The translations under genes and the position numbers were made by a program. Shown here piece by piece: positions 36,387 to 47,326 of a stretch of 64,000 nt of DNA. Every line of letters begins with the position of its first letter. Within the stretch, counting starts at the first letter, position 1. The notes below the pieces were generated by a model. The model worked only from the letters and a program-made list of their open reading frames with translations, was not told where the DNA came from and did not search any database. Source of the DNA: Malurus cyaneus samueli (taxonomy: Eukaryota > Chordata > Aves > Passeriformes > Maluridae); the NCBI GenBank assembly GCA_009741485.1, contig CM019217.1, forward strand, positions 49,527,153-49,591,152, written 5' to 3'.

Positions 36387-37199
36387 NNNNNNNNNNNNNN
36401 NNNNNNNNNNNNNNNNNNNNNNNNNNNNNNNNNNNNNNNNNNNNNNNNNNNNNNNNNNNNNNNNNNNNNNNNNNNNNNNNNNNNNNNNNNNNNNNNNNNN
36501 NNNNNNNNNNNNNNNNNNNNNNNNNNNNNNNNNNNNNNNNNNNNNNNNNNNNNNNNNNNNNNNNNNNNNNNNNNNNNNNNNNNNNNNNNNNNNNNNNNNN
36601 NNNNNNNNNNNNNNNNNNNNNNNNNNNNNNNNNNNNNNNNNNNNNNNNNNNNNNNNNNNNNNNNNNNNNNNNNNNNNNNNNNNNNNNNNNNNNNNNNNNN
36701 NNNNNNNNNNNNNNNNNNNNNNNNNNNNNNNNNNNNNNNNNNNNNNNNNNNNNNNNNNNNNNNNNNNNNNNNNNNNNNNNNNNNNNNNNNNNNNNNNNNN
36801 NNNNNNNNNNNNNNNNNNNNNNNNNNNNNNNNNNNNNNNNNNNNNNNNNNNNNNNNNNNNNNNNNNNNNNNNNNNNNNNNNNNNNNNNNNNNNNNNNNNN
36901 NNNNNNNNNNNNNNNNNNNNNNNNNNNNNNNNNNNNNNNNNNNNNNNNNNNNNNNNNNNNNNNNNNNNNNNNNNNNNNNNNNNNNNNNNNNNNNNNNNNN
37001 NNNNNNNNNNNNNNNNNNNNNNNNNNNNNNNNNNNNNNNNNNNNNNNNNNNNNNNNNNNNNNNNNNNNNNNNNNNNNNNNNNNNNNNNNNNNNNNNNNNN
37101 NNNNNNNNNNNNNNNNNNNNNNNNNNNNNNNNNNNNNNNNNNNNNNNNNNNNNNNNNNNNNNNNNNNNNNNNNNNNNNNNNNNNNNNNNNNNNNNNNNN
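36387..37199. other. Assembly gap (813 N)
   Basis: Unknown bases. The gap begins exactly where copy 1 of repeat A should continue into repeat B, so the missing sequence probably contains B-like repeats that could not be resolved. Confidence 0.99.
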
Positions 37200-38406
37200 G
37201 CAAAGGCTACCTCTGCATTTCAAAGAGTTGTGCAAAAAGTTCATTAGTTTAAAAAAGGAAAGTTCGAAATAACAGTTCCCAATTCTAGAGAAGTTCCCAG
37301 TTCAGTTGTAGAGGAGGAATTTTCATTGTGTACACAAATAAAATCAGATTCATTTTCTAAAGGAAAAGAAAACCCAAAAAAACCCAAACAAAAACCAAAC
37401 AAACAAACAAACAAAAAAACAAACCAAAAAAAAACCCTGACTAAAATGCAACCCATGCAAGGTGCAGCTGGTGCTTGGCTTCCTTTTCAGAATACTGCTC
37501 CTGGTCAGGTAACTCAGACTGGCTTCAGCCTGGATCCTCCTTCCAAGAGTGAACTTCTGCTTGGCAAAGCACTTGCCCATCATCACTGGGAGGGGGAGCA
37601 GGTCCAGAGCCTTTGGACAAAGGTGCTTGGGAAAGGCAAACCCCCAGCTTGAGGAAGGAGCAGCTCTGGCTGTCTTGGACGAGTTGTCAGTTTGGGTCTT
37701 GAACTGCATTAGACTGTGTTACACTCACAGACTGAGGGGAAGACTGATCTTACAACTCCAGCTTTTAACTTTACTTCTCAGCCTACCCCAAAACACATTT
37801 TAGTGGATGAACAGGAGTCAGCAATTTCCCACCCATTTATTTTGCAGAACATAAACAAATACAGAGATCTGTAACTGAAGAGCACCTAACCTCAAAATTT
37901 CTTCAGTAGATGCTACATCAATGAGCTTTTTTTCTGAAACAAGAACAAGGGAGGCAGAAGGAGTTTGGGTTTTTCACTAACTGACGTGTACTCAGCCAGC
38001 ATTTGCTAACCAACAGATCTTCAAATGTCATACAATTCATTAATAAATGGAAGTAAGGATTAAAAGATCCAGCTGAAGGGGAGTTAATCATGAAGACCAT
38101 GTAGAAAAACTGCTGAAATCCCCACAGTCACCTCCTCTTCCTCTGAGAAAAATGTCTGTCTCCCCTTTGGAAATTGGTAGTCAGGAACACCATTTCCTTT
38201 CTTAAACTACTACTACAACTACTGCTACTGATGCTGGAATGATTTTTGCCTTTTTTCTTTTATATGTTCTCTGTATTCTTTACACATACATTTGAAGACT
38301 TCTTAGTACTTTTCCTACCCTTTTCCCCAGCTAGAAAGACCAAATGCATTCCAGGGACCCCTACTCTATCTTGCTTCTCCCTGGCTACCAAGCCAACGAC
38401 AGCAGT
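37200..38406 (-). repeat. Inverted repeat B, left arm
   Basis: Reverse complement of about 40036-41256 with few substitutions and several indels. The arms share CTACCAAGCCAACGACAGC (38388-38406) at the inner end and GCAAAGGCTACCTCTGCATT at the outer end. They flank repeat A copy 2 as a 1.6-kb loop. The outer end abuts the N gap. Confidence 0.9.
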
Positions 38407-38410
38407 AACG

Positions 38411-40035
38411 CAGAAAATCCTCATCTGAATCACCAGACCTCACACCTAACCCTGAGCAGAACTATGAAGACAGTGATGAGGGTCCCTCAAATCGCAAGCC
38501 AAAGGTGAACAATCCAAACTCAAAATTCTTCCCGAGCCTGTCAAGATGAGTGCAGCAGGGCTTTGTTTTTGACAGCTCCTCAAGGCCAAGGGAGCAGCAC
38601 ACAGGCCCTGCATGGCTTGTGGCTCAGCCTCCTGAGAGCTTAAAGGCACCTGGTTTCCAGGTGCATTTCAGGGTTTTGCCAGGCTCATCTTTCAGCACTG
38701 AGATATTGCTGTGCCCTGTGGAATGTAGGACTCTACAGTGCTGAGCCATGGCAGCTGGGCCAGAAGAGCCACGGAAATGGTTTTCAAACTATGTTTGGCC
38801 TTTGAATGAGAAGGAAGAGCTGGACAGTGCAGTCAGCTTTTCCTGGATAAGGGTGTTGATCAGCTGCAAAGGACTGTAGGCAATATCTTGTGGAAAATGA
38901 GAGGAGGCTGAGAAAAATAAACCAGTGCAGGGTCTTCCCTTCTGCATGGGCCATTCTTCAGTATCAATTCCCAAAAAGATAAAGCATGATTCTGGGTCTA
39001 AAAACTCCTGGAAATGCAGAGTGCTGCAGCCAGCCCTCCGGCCACCAGAAATGGGCAGTGTTCATCCTTGCTGCTTGGAAGCCAAATTAGGGAGTATAAG
39101 TGTGAAGAAAGGAATAAGGATGCTGCACTTTCTTAGAGGAGGAGGTGCTGAGAAATAGCATTTATGAGAGGAATTAAGTCTCTGTTGGCTTCTCCATCGA
39201 TCTGGAAGGACTCAATTCTTTGGGGTAGCCCAAAGCCAACTTCTCTCCATAGTGTGTGGGCACCCCTGGAGAACACCCATTTGTCCAAATTTGGCTGCTA
39301 AATCCATCACTTTGCCAAGTGATGGGAGAGTGAAAAATGGTAGTTGGGGATTTGCAAATAGTGCAGAGGGCAAGAACAGGATAGTCAGCCAGAATTTCCA
39401 TAAACCGTGTTGCATCTTTCCAGATGTGTCAGAAGTCAAGTTCTTGTCCAGACTGCTGTGGACTTCAGAACAACAAGGAGTCTGATTTTATTTGTGTGAT
39501 TGACAAATATCCTCCTCCTCTAGAACTGGCTTAGAAGAATTGGAACATTATTTTAACTGTTTTGTTTTTAACAAGAAGCTTTTTTAAATGCAAGGCAGCC
39601 TGTGCCTTTGAGAAGCAAGCTTAGCTACTTCAAAGCAAAATTCCATAAGGGAGCCGACTGCAGGAACATACTTGTACAATAACAATAACAATAATGAAAA
39701 GTAGTAGTAGTAATGGTGGTAGTAGTAGTGGTAATAGTAAGTGATGCCTTAAGGACCTTAGAAATGAAACAACACCTTTTGAGATATATTAGTATAGGAG
39801 ATAATATAAAAGCTGGCTTTATTTGGAGCTTCAGGAGCAATATCGGAAATGTCCAAAAAGCCACCCCTCACAGGGTGAATACAGTTTTAGAAGTTTGGCA
39901 AATTAGGTTATTTGACAAGAATTCCTGATTAGAAGCACAGGTGATGAGGTAATTTCCCCTTCTGGTTCAACCTTTTTCTGGACACCCCCACCTTGGTACA
40001 GCTGTACTTTGTTCCTGAAAATGTGTCTTGAAGAG
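38411..40035 (+). repeat. Direct repeat A, copy 2
   Basis: Copy of 34738-36386. From about 39490 onward it has many deleted single bases relative to copy 1 (for example in the homopolymer T run and around 39835-39865), the pattern of uncorrected long-read sequence. Confidence 0.9.
38415..38545 (+). pseudogene. Second copy of AFF1-like exon 3 end
   Basis: Duplicate of the 3' part of the exon at 34555-34864. This copy stays open for about 40 residues: SESPDLTPNPEQNYEDSDEG, then PSNRKPKVNNPNSKFFPS. It therefore shows the likely true frame where the first copy is broken. Its donor is ATGAGT instead of GTGAGT. It ends abruptly at the junction with inverted sequence at about 38410. Confidence 0.5.
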
Positions 40036-41256
40036 CTGTCGTTGGCTTGGTAGCCAGGGAGAAGCAAGATAGAGTAGGGGTCCCTGGAATGCATTTGGTC
40101 TTTCTAGCTGGGGAAAAGGGTAGGGAAAAGTACTAAGAAGTCTTCAAATGTATGTGTAAAGAATACAGAGAACATATGAAAGAAAAAAGGCAAAAATCAT
40201 TCCAGCATCAGTAGCAGTAGTTGTAGTAGTAGTTTAAGAAAGGAAATGGTGTTCCTGACTACCAATTTCCAAAGGGAAGACAGCCATTTTTCTCAGAGGA
40301 AGAGGAAGTGACTGTGGGGATTTCAGCTGTTTTTCTACATGGTCTTCATGATTAACTCCCCTTCAGCTGGATCTTTTAATCCTTACTTCCATTTATTAAT
40401 GAATTGCATGACATTTGAAGATCTGTTGGTTAGCAAATGCTGGCTGAGTACACGTCAGTTAGTGAAAAACCCAAACTCCTTCTGCCTCCCTTGTTCTTGT
40501 TTCAGAAAAAAAGCTCATTGATGCAGCATCTACTGAAGAAATTTTGAGGTTAGGTGCTCTTCAGTTACAGATCTCTGTATTTGTTTATGTTCTGCAAACA
40601 TTAAGGAAATGGGTGGGGAAATTGCTGAGCTCCTGTTCACTCAGCAGATGTTGTCCTCACTAAAAATGTGTTTTGGGGTAGGCTGAGAAGTAAAGTTAAA
40701 AGCTAGAGTTGTAAGATCAGTCTTCCCCTCAGTCTGTGAGTGTAACACAGTCTAGTGCAGTTCAAGAGCCAAACTGACAACTCGTCCAAGACAGCCAGAG
40801 CTACTCCTTCCTCAAGCTGGGGGGTTGCCTTTCCCAAGCACCTTTGTCCAAAGGCTCTGGACCTGCTCCCCCTCCCAGTGATGATGGGCAAGTGCTTTGC
40901 CAAGCAGAAGTTTGCTCTTGGAAGGAGGATCCAGGCTGAAGCCAGTCTGAGTTACCTGACCAGGAGCAGTATTCTGAACAGGAAGCCAAGCACCAGCTGC
41001 ACCTTGCATGGGTTGCATTTTAGTCATGGTTTTTTTTTGGTTTGTTTGTTGTTGTTTGTTTGTTGTTTTTTTTGGGGGGGTTTTTTTCTTTAGAAAATGA
41101 ATCTGATTTTATTTGTGTACACAATGAAAATTCCTCCTCTAGAACTGAACTGGGAACTTCTCTAGAATTGGGAACTGTTATTTCGAACTTTACTTTTTTA
41201 AACTAATAAAGCTTTTTGCACAACTCTTTGAAATGCAGAGGTAGCCTTTGCCTTTG
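40036..41256 (+). repeat. Inverted repeat B, right arm
   Basis: Partner of 37200-38406. It includes an A/T-rich CAAA-type simple repeat (about 41030-41090, mirrored at 37370-37440) and trinucleotide GTA/TAC runs (about 40207-40235, mirrored near 38205-38235). Confidence 0.9.
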
Positions 41257-41735
41257 CAGGCAAAGCTTCGCTGCTTCAACAGTGAAGGAAAGTGACAACA
41301 ACTTAAGGAAAGTGAAATTCTACAAAGGGAGGAGACTGCAGGAACCGCCTTTTTTTCATAATAGTACTGAAAAGTCAGTTAGGAATGGAAACAGAGTTTC
41401 CTGACTGCCAGGGAAGCCAGACATTTATCTCACAGGAGGTGACTCTGGTGGCTTCAGCTCTTGCTCTGCCTGCTCTCTGTTCCTAAGTGCCCTTCAGATG
41501 GAGCTGTTAATCCTTACTAGCATTTCATTATGAATGGACTTGCATGACATTTAGAGACCTGTTGGTAAGCAAATGTTTGCTGAGTGCGTGCTTGTTTCCT
41601 GTCAATGAGTAAAATACCCAAACAAACTCACACTTCTTCCCTCTTTCTTGTTTCAATCAAGCACATTTATATGCAGTCCATTGAAGAAAAACTGAACGTA
41701 GGTGCTCTTAAATAATAGATCTTTACAGGGGAGCC
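41100..41735 (+). repeat. Older diverged tandem copy within the duplication
   Basis: Aligns with 35806-36010 and then 40260-40580: 'CTGATTTTATTTG', CCTCCTCTAGAACTGA, GCAAAGCTTCGCTGCTTC, GGAGACTGCAGGAAC, 'TTAATCCTTACT', GCATGACATTTAGAGA, 'TTCTTGTTTCA' and GTAGGTGCTCTT in the same order. Divergence is much higher than between the A copies, so this tandem event is older. Confidence 0.7.
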
Positions 41736-41739
41736 TGTA

Positions 41740-42555
41740 CAAATCCATGAGAAGTTAGATCCTGTGACTCTCAGATGGATGAAACTTCCTCTGTGTCCAT
41801 CAGCAAAAATCCTGAGAGCTGCTTCTCTCACTCTTTCCAGGAAATGAGCAGCTCACTGTCACCTCTTAAAGCACAGAGCATTGGGGCTGATGTTGAGTTG
41901 GGGGAAGGGATATTCCAATTGCGGTAGGAATGGAAGAGCTTTCATTCTGGAGTTGCTTCCTCCCTTTTTCTCAGGTCAAATGAGCAGCTGTCTTAGTCCT
42001 GTGCTGGCTTTTGGAGTGGGAAGGATCAGAGGTGTTTTTGGGGAGAGAGGGCTCGGGATCAGGTCAGGGATGGTGCTGTGCTCTGTGTCAAATAGTCCTG
42101 TGTGCAGCATCAGCTGTGCCAAGGCAGAGACGCTGCAGAGCTGGTGTGCAGTGAGCAGGGAGCAAAGCACGGGAAAAGTGGGTGCTGAAAGAGGGCAGAG
42201 CCCTGTCCCATGCACAGCAGAGCCAGGCAAGAGGTGCAGCATCACAGCTGAGCCTTCACACAGGGTTTAACTTCATTTCCTCATCATCTGATGCGTCAGT
42301 CCCTGAGCTGGGATCCACTGCTTGGTGTGTTCTTGGAAACCTGGAGAAGCTGAATAAAAATTATGTCAGTGAGCCGTGGTGAAACGAGGTGCTGCTTATT
42401 GCTGCCAGAGTTCCCTGGTCATCCTAATTTCAGATGGTCAGAAATCTGCTAGGCCACTCTGTTGTTAAACGTTACAGTCTGCCAATTAAAAGTCTCTCAC
42501 TTGAAGCCTCACAGCTTTGGAAGTGTTGTCTAGTTGAGCTGGCAAGAATTGGTAC
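41740..42555. other. No feature recognised
   Basis: A 129-codon open frame at 41881-42270 overlaps an antisense frame and has no domain. I see no repeat or RNA gene. Confidence 0.4.
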
Positions 42556-42559
42556 GGGA

Positions 42560-43567
42560 TGTTGTTGCGTTCCAACCGTGGGGAAATGCAAGGAGTTCTT
42601 TTAAAATGGATGGTCAAGAACGAAATGAAGTCAACCGAGACAAACTTTCTATCTGAGAACCGTTTACTGGTAACGAAAATGAGAATAAATAGTTGCCCAC
42701 TAAAGGGGGCTGGAAAAGACAGCAAAGGAGAAAGGAAAATGGAAAAGAAATATGAGAGAGAAAGGAGACGGAGAGAGCGGGCGTTACCACCAGGACCGGG
42801 GTGTGCCGTCGACATCCACGGGACGAGGTGAGCACTGCTGCCGGCTGCTAAGGGAGGGCGGCTTGGGGAGAGGAGCGGCTCCTGCGGCCACGGGCTGCCG
42901 GACACGGGGAGAGTGGACACTCGGACAGGTCCGGGACCCTGTGTACAGTCGAAGCGAGAATCGCAGCAGCGGGTGAGGTCGGAGGCAGGCAGGTGGCTCA
43001 GGCAGGATGGGCAGTGCCTGGGTCAGGCGAAGGACGGGGGCGAGGCAGACGCTGCAGTCGAGGCTTGGAGGGCAGCCGGCGTCCTGCTAAGCGCCCAGGA
43101 GGGAAGGCAGATACGTGGGGGCGAGTGAGAGCTAGCGAGGGTAGAATCCAGGCAGGCTGGAGCCGGGGCAAAAAGCAAGCGAACCCCGAAGCCAGCAACA
43201 AAATCCCCCAGCAGCAAGCCCCCCAGCAACGAGCAACAAAGAGGGAGCGAGCCACAGGAATAGGAAACCCCAACCACACGGACACACAGATCCCCTGAAG
43301 CTCATAGCACAGTTAATTTTTATACCCCCTGGCTCCTCCCAAAGTCTGCCTGCTGACCTGGAGACCATTGGTCCAGTTCAGCCTTCTTCCATTGGTGGAG
43401 CCCTTCTGCCATCTGATAGGAGAAATGTCTCTAGGGGGAGCAGTGTCTCCAGGTTCCTATGTGAGGTGTTGCCAGGTGAAATCCCCCCAGAGACAAGGCT
43501 TCACCCATCTCCCGGCTGACTCCTGCAAGCTGCACGGGTGCTTTCCCTCTCCCACATGTGTCTGACA
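42560..43567 (-). mobile_element. ERV long terminal repeat, about 1.0 kb
   Basis: Read on the minus strand it starts TGTCAGACACATG, has a TATA box (TATAAAAA at 43324-43317) and a CT-rich and GC-rich R/U5-like stretch, and ends GGAACGCAACAACA, giving TG...CA ends. I see no internal retroviral genes on either side, so it is probably a solo LTR. No clean target-site duplication was found, so the exact edges are uncertain by a few bases. Confidence 0.6.
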
Positions 43568-43569
43568 AT

Positions 43570-46500
43570 CAGTGTTGAGGCTAACCAAGATTAAAATGGC
43601 TCCTCACAAATGTAAACAAGTTCTTAAGAAATCCCTACATTATATGTACGTCATATTCATGAATGTTTCTCTCGTCTGGAGCATCAAAAGCTTCATTCCA
43701 ATCTGCGAGAAAGAATGTGGTGCTGTCACCACTGCTGGCTATGACTACTGCACAAAGGGCACCAAACTTAATCACAATGACCCAAAACAGACACAGAACT
43801 GAGACTGACGACCTGCCTGCCATGGATAACCCTGCCAGGAACAGGGATCCTTTGTTTGCCAAGCACAGGGAAGTGGAGGAACACCACAAGGAACTATCAA
43901 AGGGCATCAACATTGGGATCCAGGAGAAGTGGCGGGAAGTTTCCTGCAGCCCTGTGGTGCTGTGGGATTCTCTTCAGGAACATCCTCTCAGATAAGTAAC
44001 CATTTCTGATTGGAGGCAACTGCAAATACAAGATTGGTGTGAAAGGAAGTATGTTTATTAAAATAAAGGATGGTTTGCTTAAAAATAAGAAACACGTGGA
44101 TTTTGCTTCAGCCTGGGCCTAAAGGTTTTATAACTTGCTGTCAAAATTGCTCATGACCCTGTCAGCTTTGCATTTCCTGGTTATAGAATTGGATTACCTG
44201 GCTGTTTACTGATGGCTCAGGTTGTGGGGTGAAGGATTTTGAGGGCTCTGTGTGTTAGGCCAGACTGGGCACACTGTATCAGCTGCCTTCTAACTGCTTG
44301 CTTTTTCCCAATCAATCTTCCTTCTTGCAGCCCTCCCCACTCTCTTAGCCACTGGGCAAGGACACTTGCTGAATTTCTCCGTACTCGAGAACAGATTAAT
44401 TGCACTAAGCATTGTGAGCTGCCAGGTGAGAAGCCACGGTTCCCTTTCTATTATTGGAGGGATTGCTGGGGAAGAAGGCAAGAGGGGGAGAGCCTGGAGA
44501 ATAGACTGTGCCTGGTACAAATGAATATTTTCTCTCAAAATTTTGGAAAGTCAGGCTTTAAAATTGGTTTAGGGGTCTCTCTCTACGCAGCTTTCTCTCT
44601 GTTGTTTTTCAGGGATCTGCAGGGATGACAAGAATCCTTTCCCCATGACTTCTTTACCAGATGAAGACAAGACAAGATTTCAAGTTTAAAACATGTTTGT
44701 TTTACACTCCTGCCTGTAGTTTCTGAAGACACCAGGCAGGGCTGGCCCTGCAGCCACCGTGGCTTCTGCTCCCTCATGAGCACTGCTTTTGGGAGGAAAG
44801 AGAGAGGGAGAGATGTGGGGGACTGGCCTTGTCAGAGCAGCACCTGCTAAGTAGCTGGGCTACAGCTGAGCAGCACTTGAATTTTTGACTCCTTGCTGGG
44901 CCTGTGACCAGTATTTGCCAGCAAAAATTCCTAGAGTTGCATTACAGTTTTTGTTTTGAAGTTTATTCATTGTGAATGTTGTGTTGTCCTGTGGTGTAAG
45001 GCAGTAAAAATCCTCACCCTAAAGACATAGCTGCTGGAATTCAAAAGGCTTTGCAAGTCCTCTTTGAATAAAGTGACTCCAGTCATTGATTGTCCTCTGC
45101 CAGATGTGCCTGTTGGATGAATCCAACCAAATGTTTTCTCTCCCTCCCTTTTTTCCAGAGTTTTGTGCTGAACAAAGCCAAATGACTTGACCAACACTCG
45201 GACTGACCTTGTACACCACACCAGACATGATGTACAGTGACCCAGACTGGAATCCAATGTGTCTTAACTGTGTCTCTGGGATGCAAATAGTTTCAAGTTC
45301 TTTGTCCTTTTGAAGCCTTAGAAACAGTTTTGTTTTATTATTCAATGCAAAGTACCTGCATATTTAAATACAGTTGGAAGTTATTTTGGTTGCATTTGGG
45401 AAAACTTTGTGGGTTTTTTGAGTAATGCTAATGGTAATGGCCCCATATGATGAATCTATAAACATGTCTATTATGGATAAGCAATAGGACAAGAATCACA
45501 CCTATTGCTGACAAGGAAATCTGCACTCAAACTGTGATAGCAAGGGACTTGCTCTGTTCCAGCCTTGTCAGACACAAATCTGAGTGGCAAAATGACACAA
45601 GCTGTTGGAAACAGCTCTGCCTGTCTCCTGTGATGATGTGACTCACAGGGAGGATTCCTTCTTGGGCTGCTTTTTGGCATTTGGCATTTGGGGGTGGAAA
45701 GCTTCACTGGGTCTCTACATCCTTGCTTGGATGTAGTTGTGAGTCTGAGAGCTTCCATGAGGGATTAAGTGGCTGAATGTGGAGCAGAAGGCACATTTTG
45801 CATTTGGCTATTTGCCTGCAAGCAGTGGTGGTCTCAATGAGTGTCCAAGGGCAGACTTTGCTACCAAAGTAGGGCGTCCTTCATGTGGAAGAGGACTCAG
45901 GCTCCCTCTCAGCTACTTGCTAGGATGGGCCGAGTGATTTAGAATCCTGTCAAGGGAACACAGAAAGCAATAATGAGCTGTTGGCAAGCACTTTTCCCTT
46001 GCCACAGGAGCAGTGAAGGCAGCATCCACAGCATTGGTGTGTTCAGTTGACATCCTTCTCTACCCAAAGATTTCCTGGAAATTAATATTGCACTATGGCT
46101 CAAGGAGTTATTTTTTTCAGAGAACTCATGCTTCTCTGGAAAAAAAGCAAAACCCAAAGTGCTCCCAAGTTCTGCAGTTCCCTTTCAGTTGACTTCGATG
46201 GGCTTTGGATAAATGTTAATTATGTTAATAATTGTTTAGAGTCAAGTTCAAAGAACTGTTAAAAGCTTCTATTTGCACAAGTAATTTCATTGTGTCTCAA
46301 ACACAGCTGAGCAGCTTCCTTACTACAGTCATATGCCCCCATAATCCCCCACAATCCACTGTATTTCAATATGAAAGCAAGTTACGGCTCATTGTCATAA
46401 GAGGGTCAATAAAACATGGATGCTTGATATCAGTGAGAGATTCTGGAGTCTTGATTTATCACTGTGCTAGTCCAGTGTGCTGATACCCTTCCCTACCCAA

Positions 46501-47050
46501 ATATTTCCTGTCATGTGGCAGCAGGATCCTGCCATGCTCACATCCAATAGTGTTCCTGCCTTAATCCTCTGCTCCTCTCTGTGACATCCCTTCCCCTATC
46601 TGTGACAGACCTGTGGGATTATGGAGACAAGGATGGTATCCCAAACTAATTGTGCTTACTAGAGTTATCTCCCACTCCCACATAATTTCAAGATGTAGGA
46701 ACAGGTCTGCACACCTGTATACATTCAGCAGTATCCCCTTTGTAAAATAGCTGTTTGTGGGTTTGAGGCTCAGGTAAATGAAGAGTAAATACATACCAGA
46801 AAATGCCTGCATTTCCAAAAGGAGTTTCTGTAGGAAGAGCTCCTGCCCCATAAAAGCCTGGAGTCATTCTGCCTCCTGGCAGTGCAGGAACACCGGGATC
46901 ATGGCTGGGTCTTCCTGCACCTTCAAGGGACCAGACTTTTATGTTCATTTTATTCAAAGCCTTAGTGCATTTCAGGGATCAGCTGCCCTATTGTATTAAA
47001 GGAAGGTCCAAGTTCTCCCTCCCCATTTTACATATCAAACTTTTTTTACT
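43570..47050. other. Intergenic, no gene supported
   Basis: The longest frame (43663-43995, 110 codons) has no recognised domain. A possible internal exon at 44331-44420 has AG and GT flanks but no recognisable protein. AATAAA words occur, as expected by chance in AT-rich DNA. Confidence 0.4.
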
Positions 47051-47054
47051 CCTC

Positions 47055-47140
47055 CTCCCTGGAGGTGTCCCTGCCCACATCAGGAGGGTTGAAACTAAAC
47101 CACGTTTAAGGTCCCTTCCAACCCAAGCCTTTCTATGATA
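47055..47140 (+). mobile_element. CR1 LINE 3' fragment
   Basis: GGAGGTGTCCCTGCCCACAT and 'TTAAGGTCCCTTCCAACCCA' then AGCCTTTCTATGATAC form the last about 85 bp of a sense CR1, truncated at the 5' side. Confidence 0.85.
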
Positions 47141-47326
47141 CAATTTTCTTAAAATCCATTGTATTTCAACCTCGAGCCAGGTCAGGGACCTTCAAAGGGT
47201 TAGGAAAGGCTTGGACCTATTCTAGGACATGAAAAGAAGACAGAATTAGTCTTTCTGTTTTACCTGTCCATTATGTCTGCCAGCAGTCACTTTCTATCAG
47301 TGAGGAAAACTTTTCATTAAGGGCAG

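Noticed and set aside
36249..37272. Long open frames on both strands
   Set aside because: They are runs of unknown residues translated from the N gap.
43663..43995. 110-codon frame with DPLFAKH, faintly like the AFF LFGEPYK segment
   Set aside because: The similarity is a few residues, lacks the following homology domain and has no exon border. Probably chance.
44331..44420. Possible internal exon flanked by AG and GGTGAG
   Set aside because: The encoded peptide matches no family I know and no partner exon was found.
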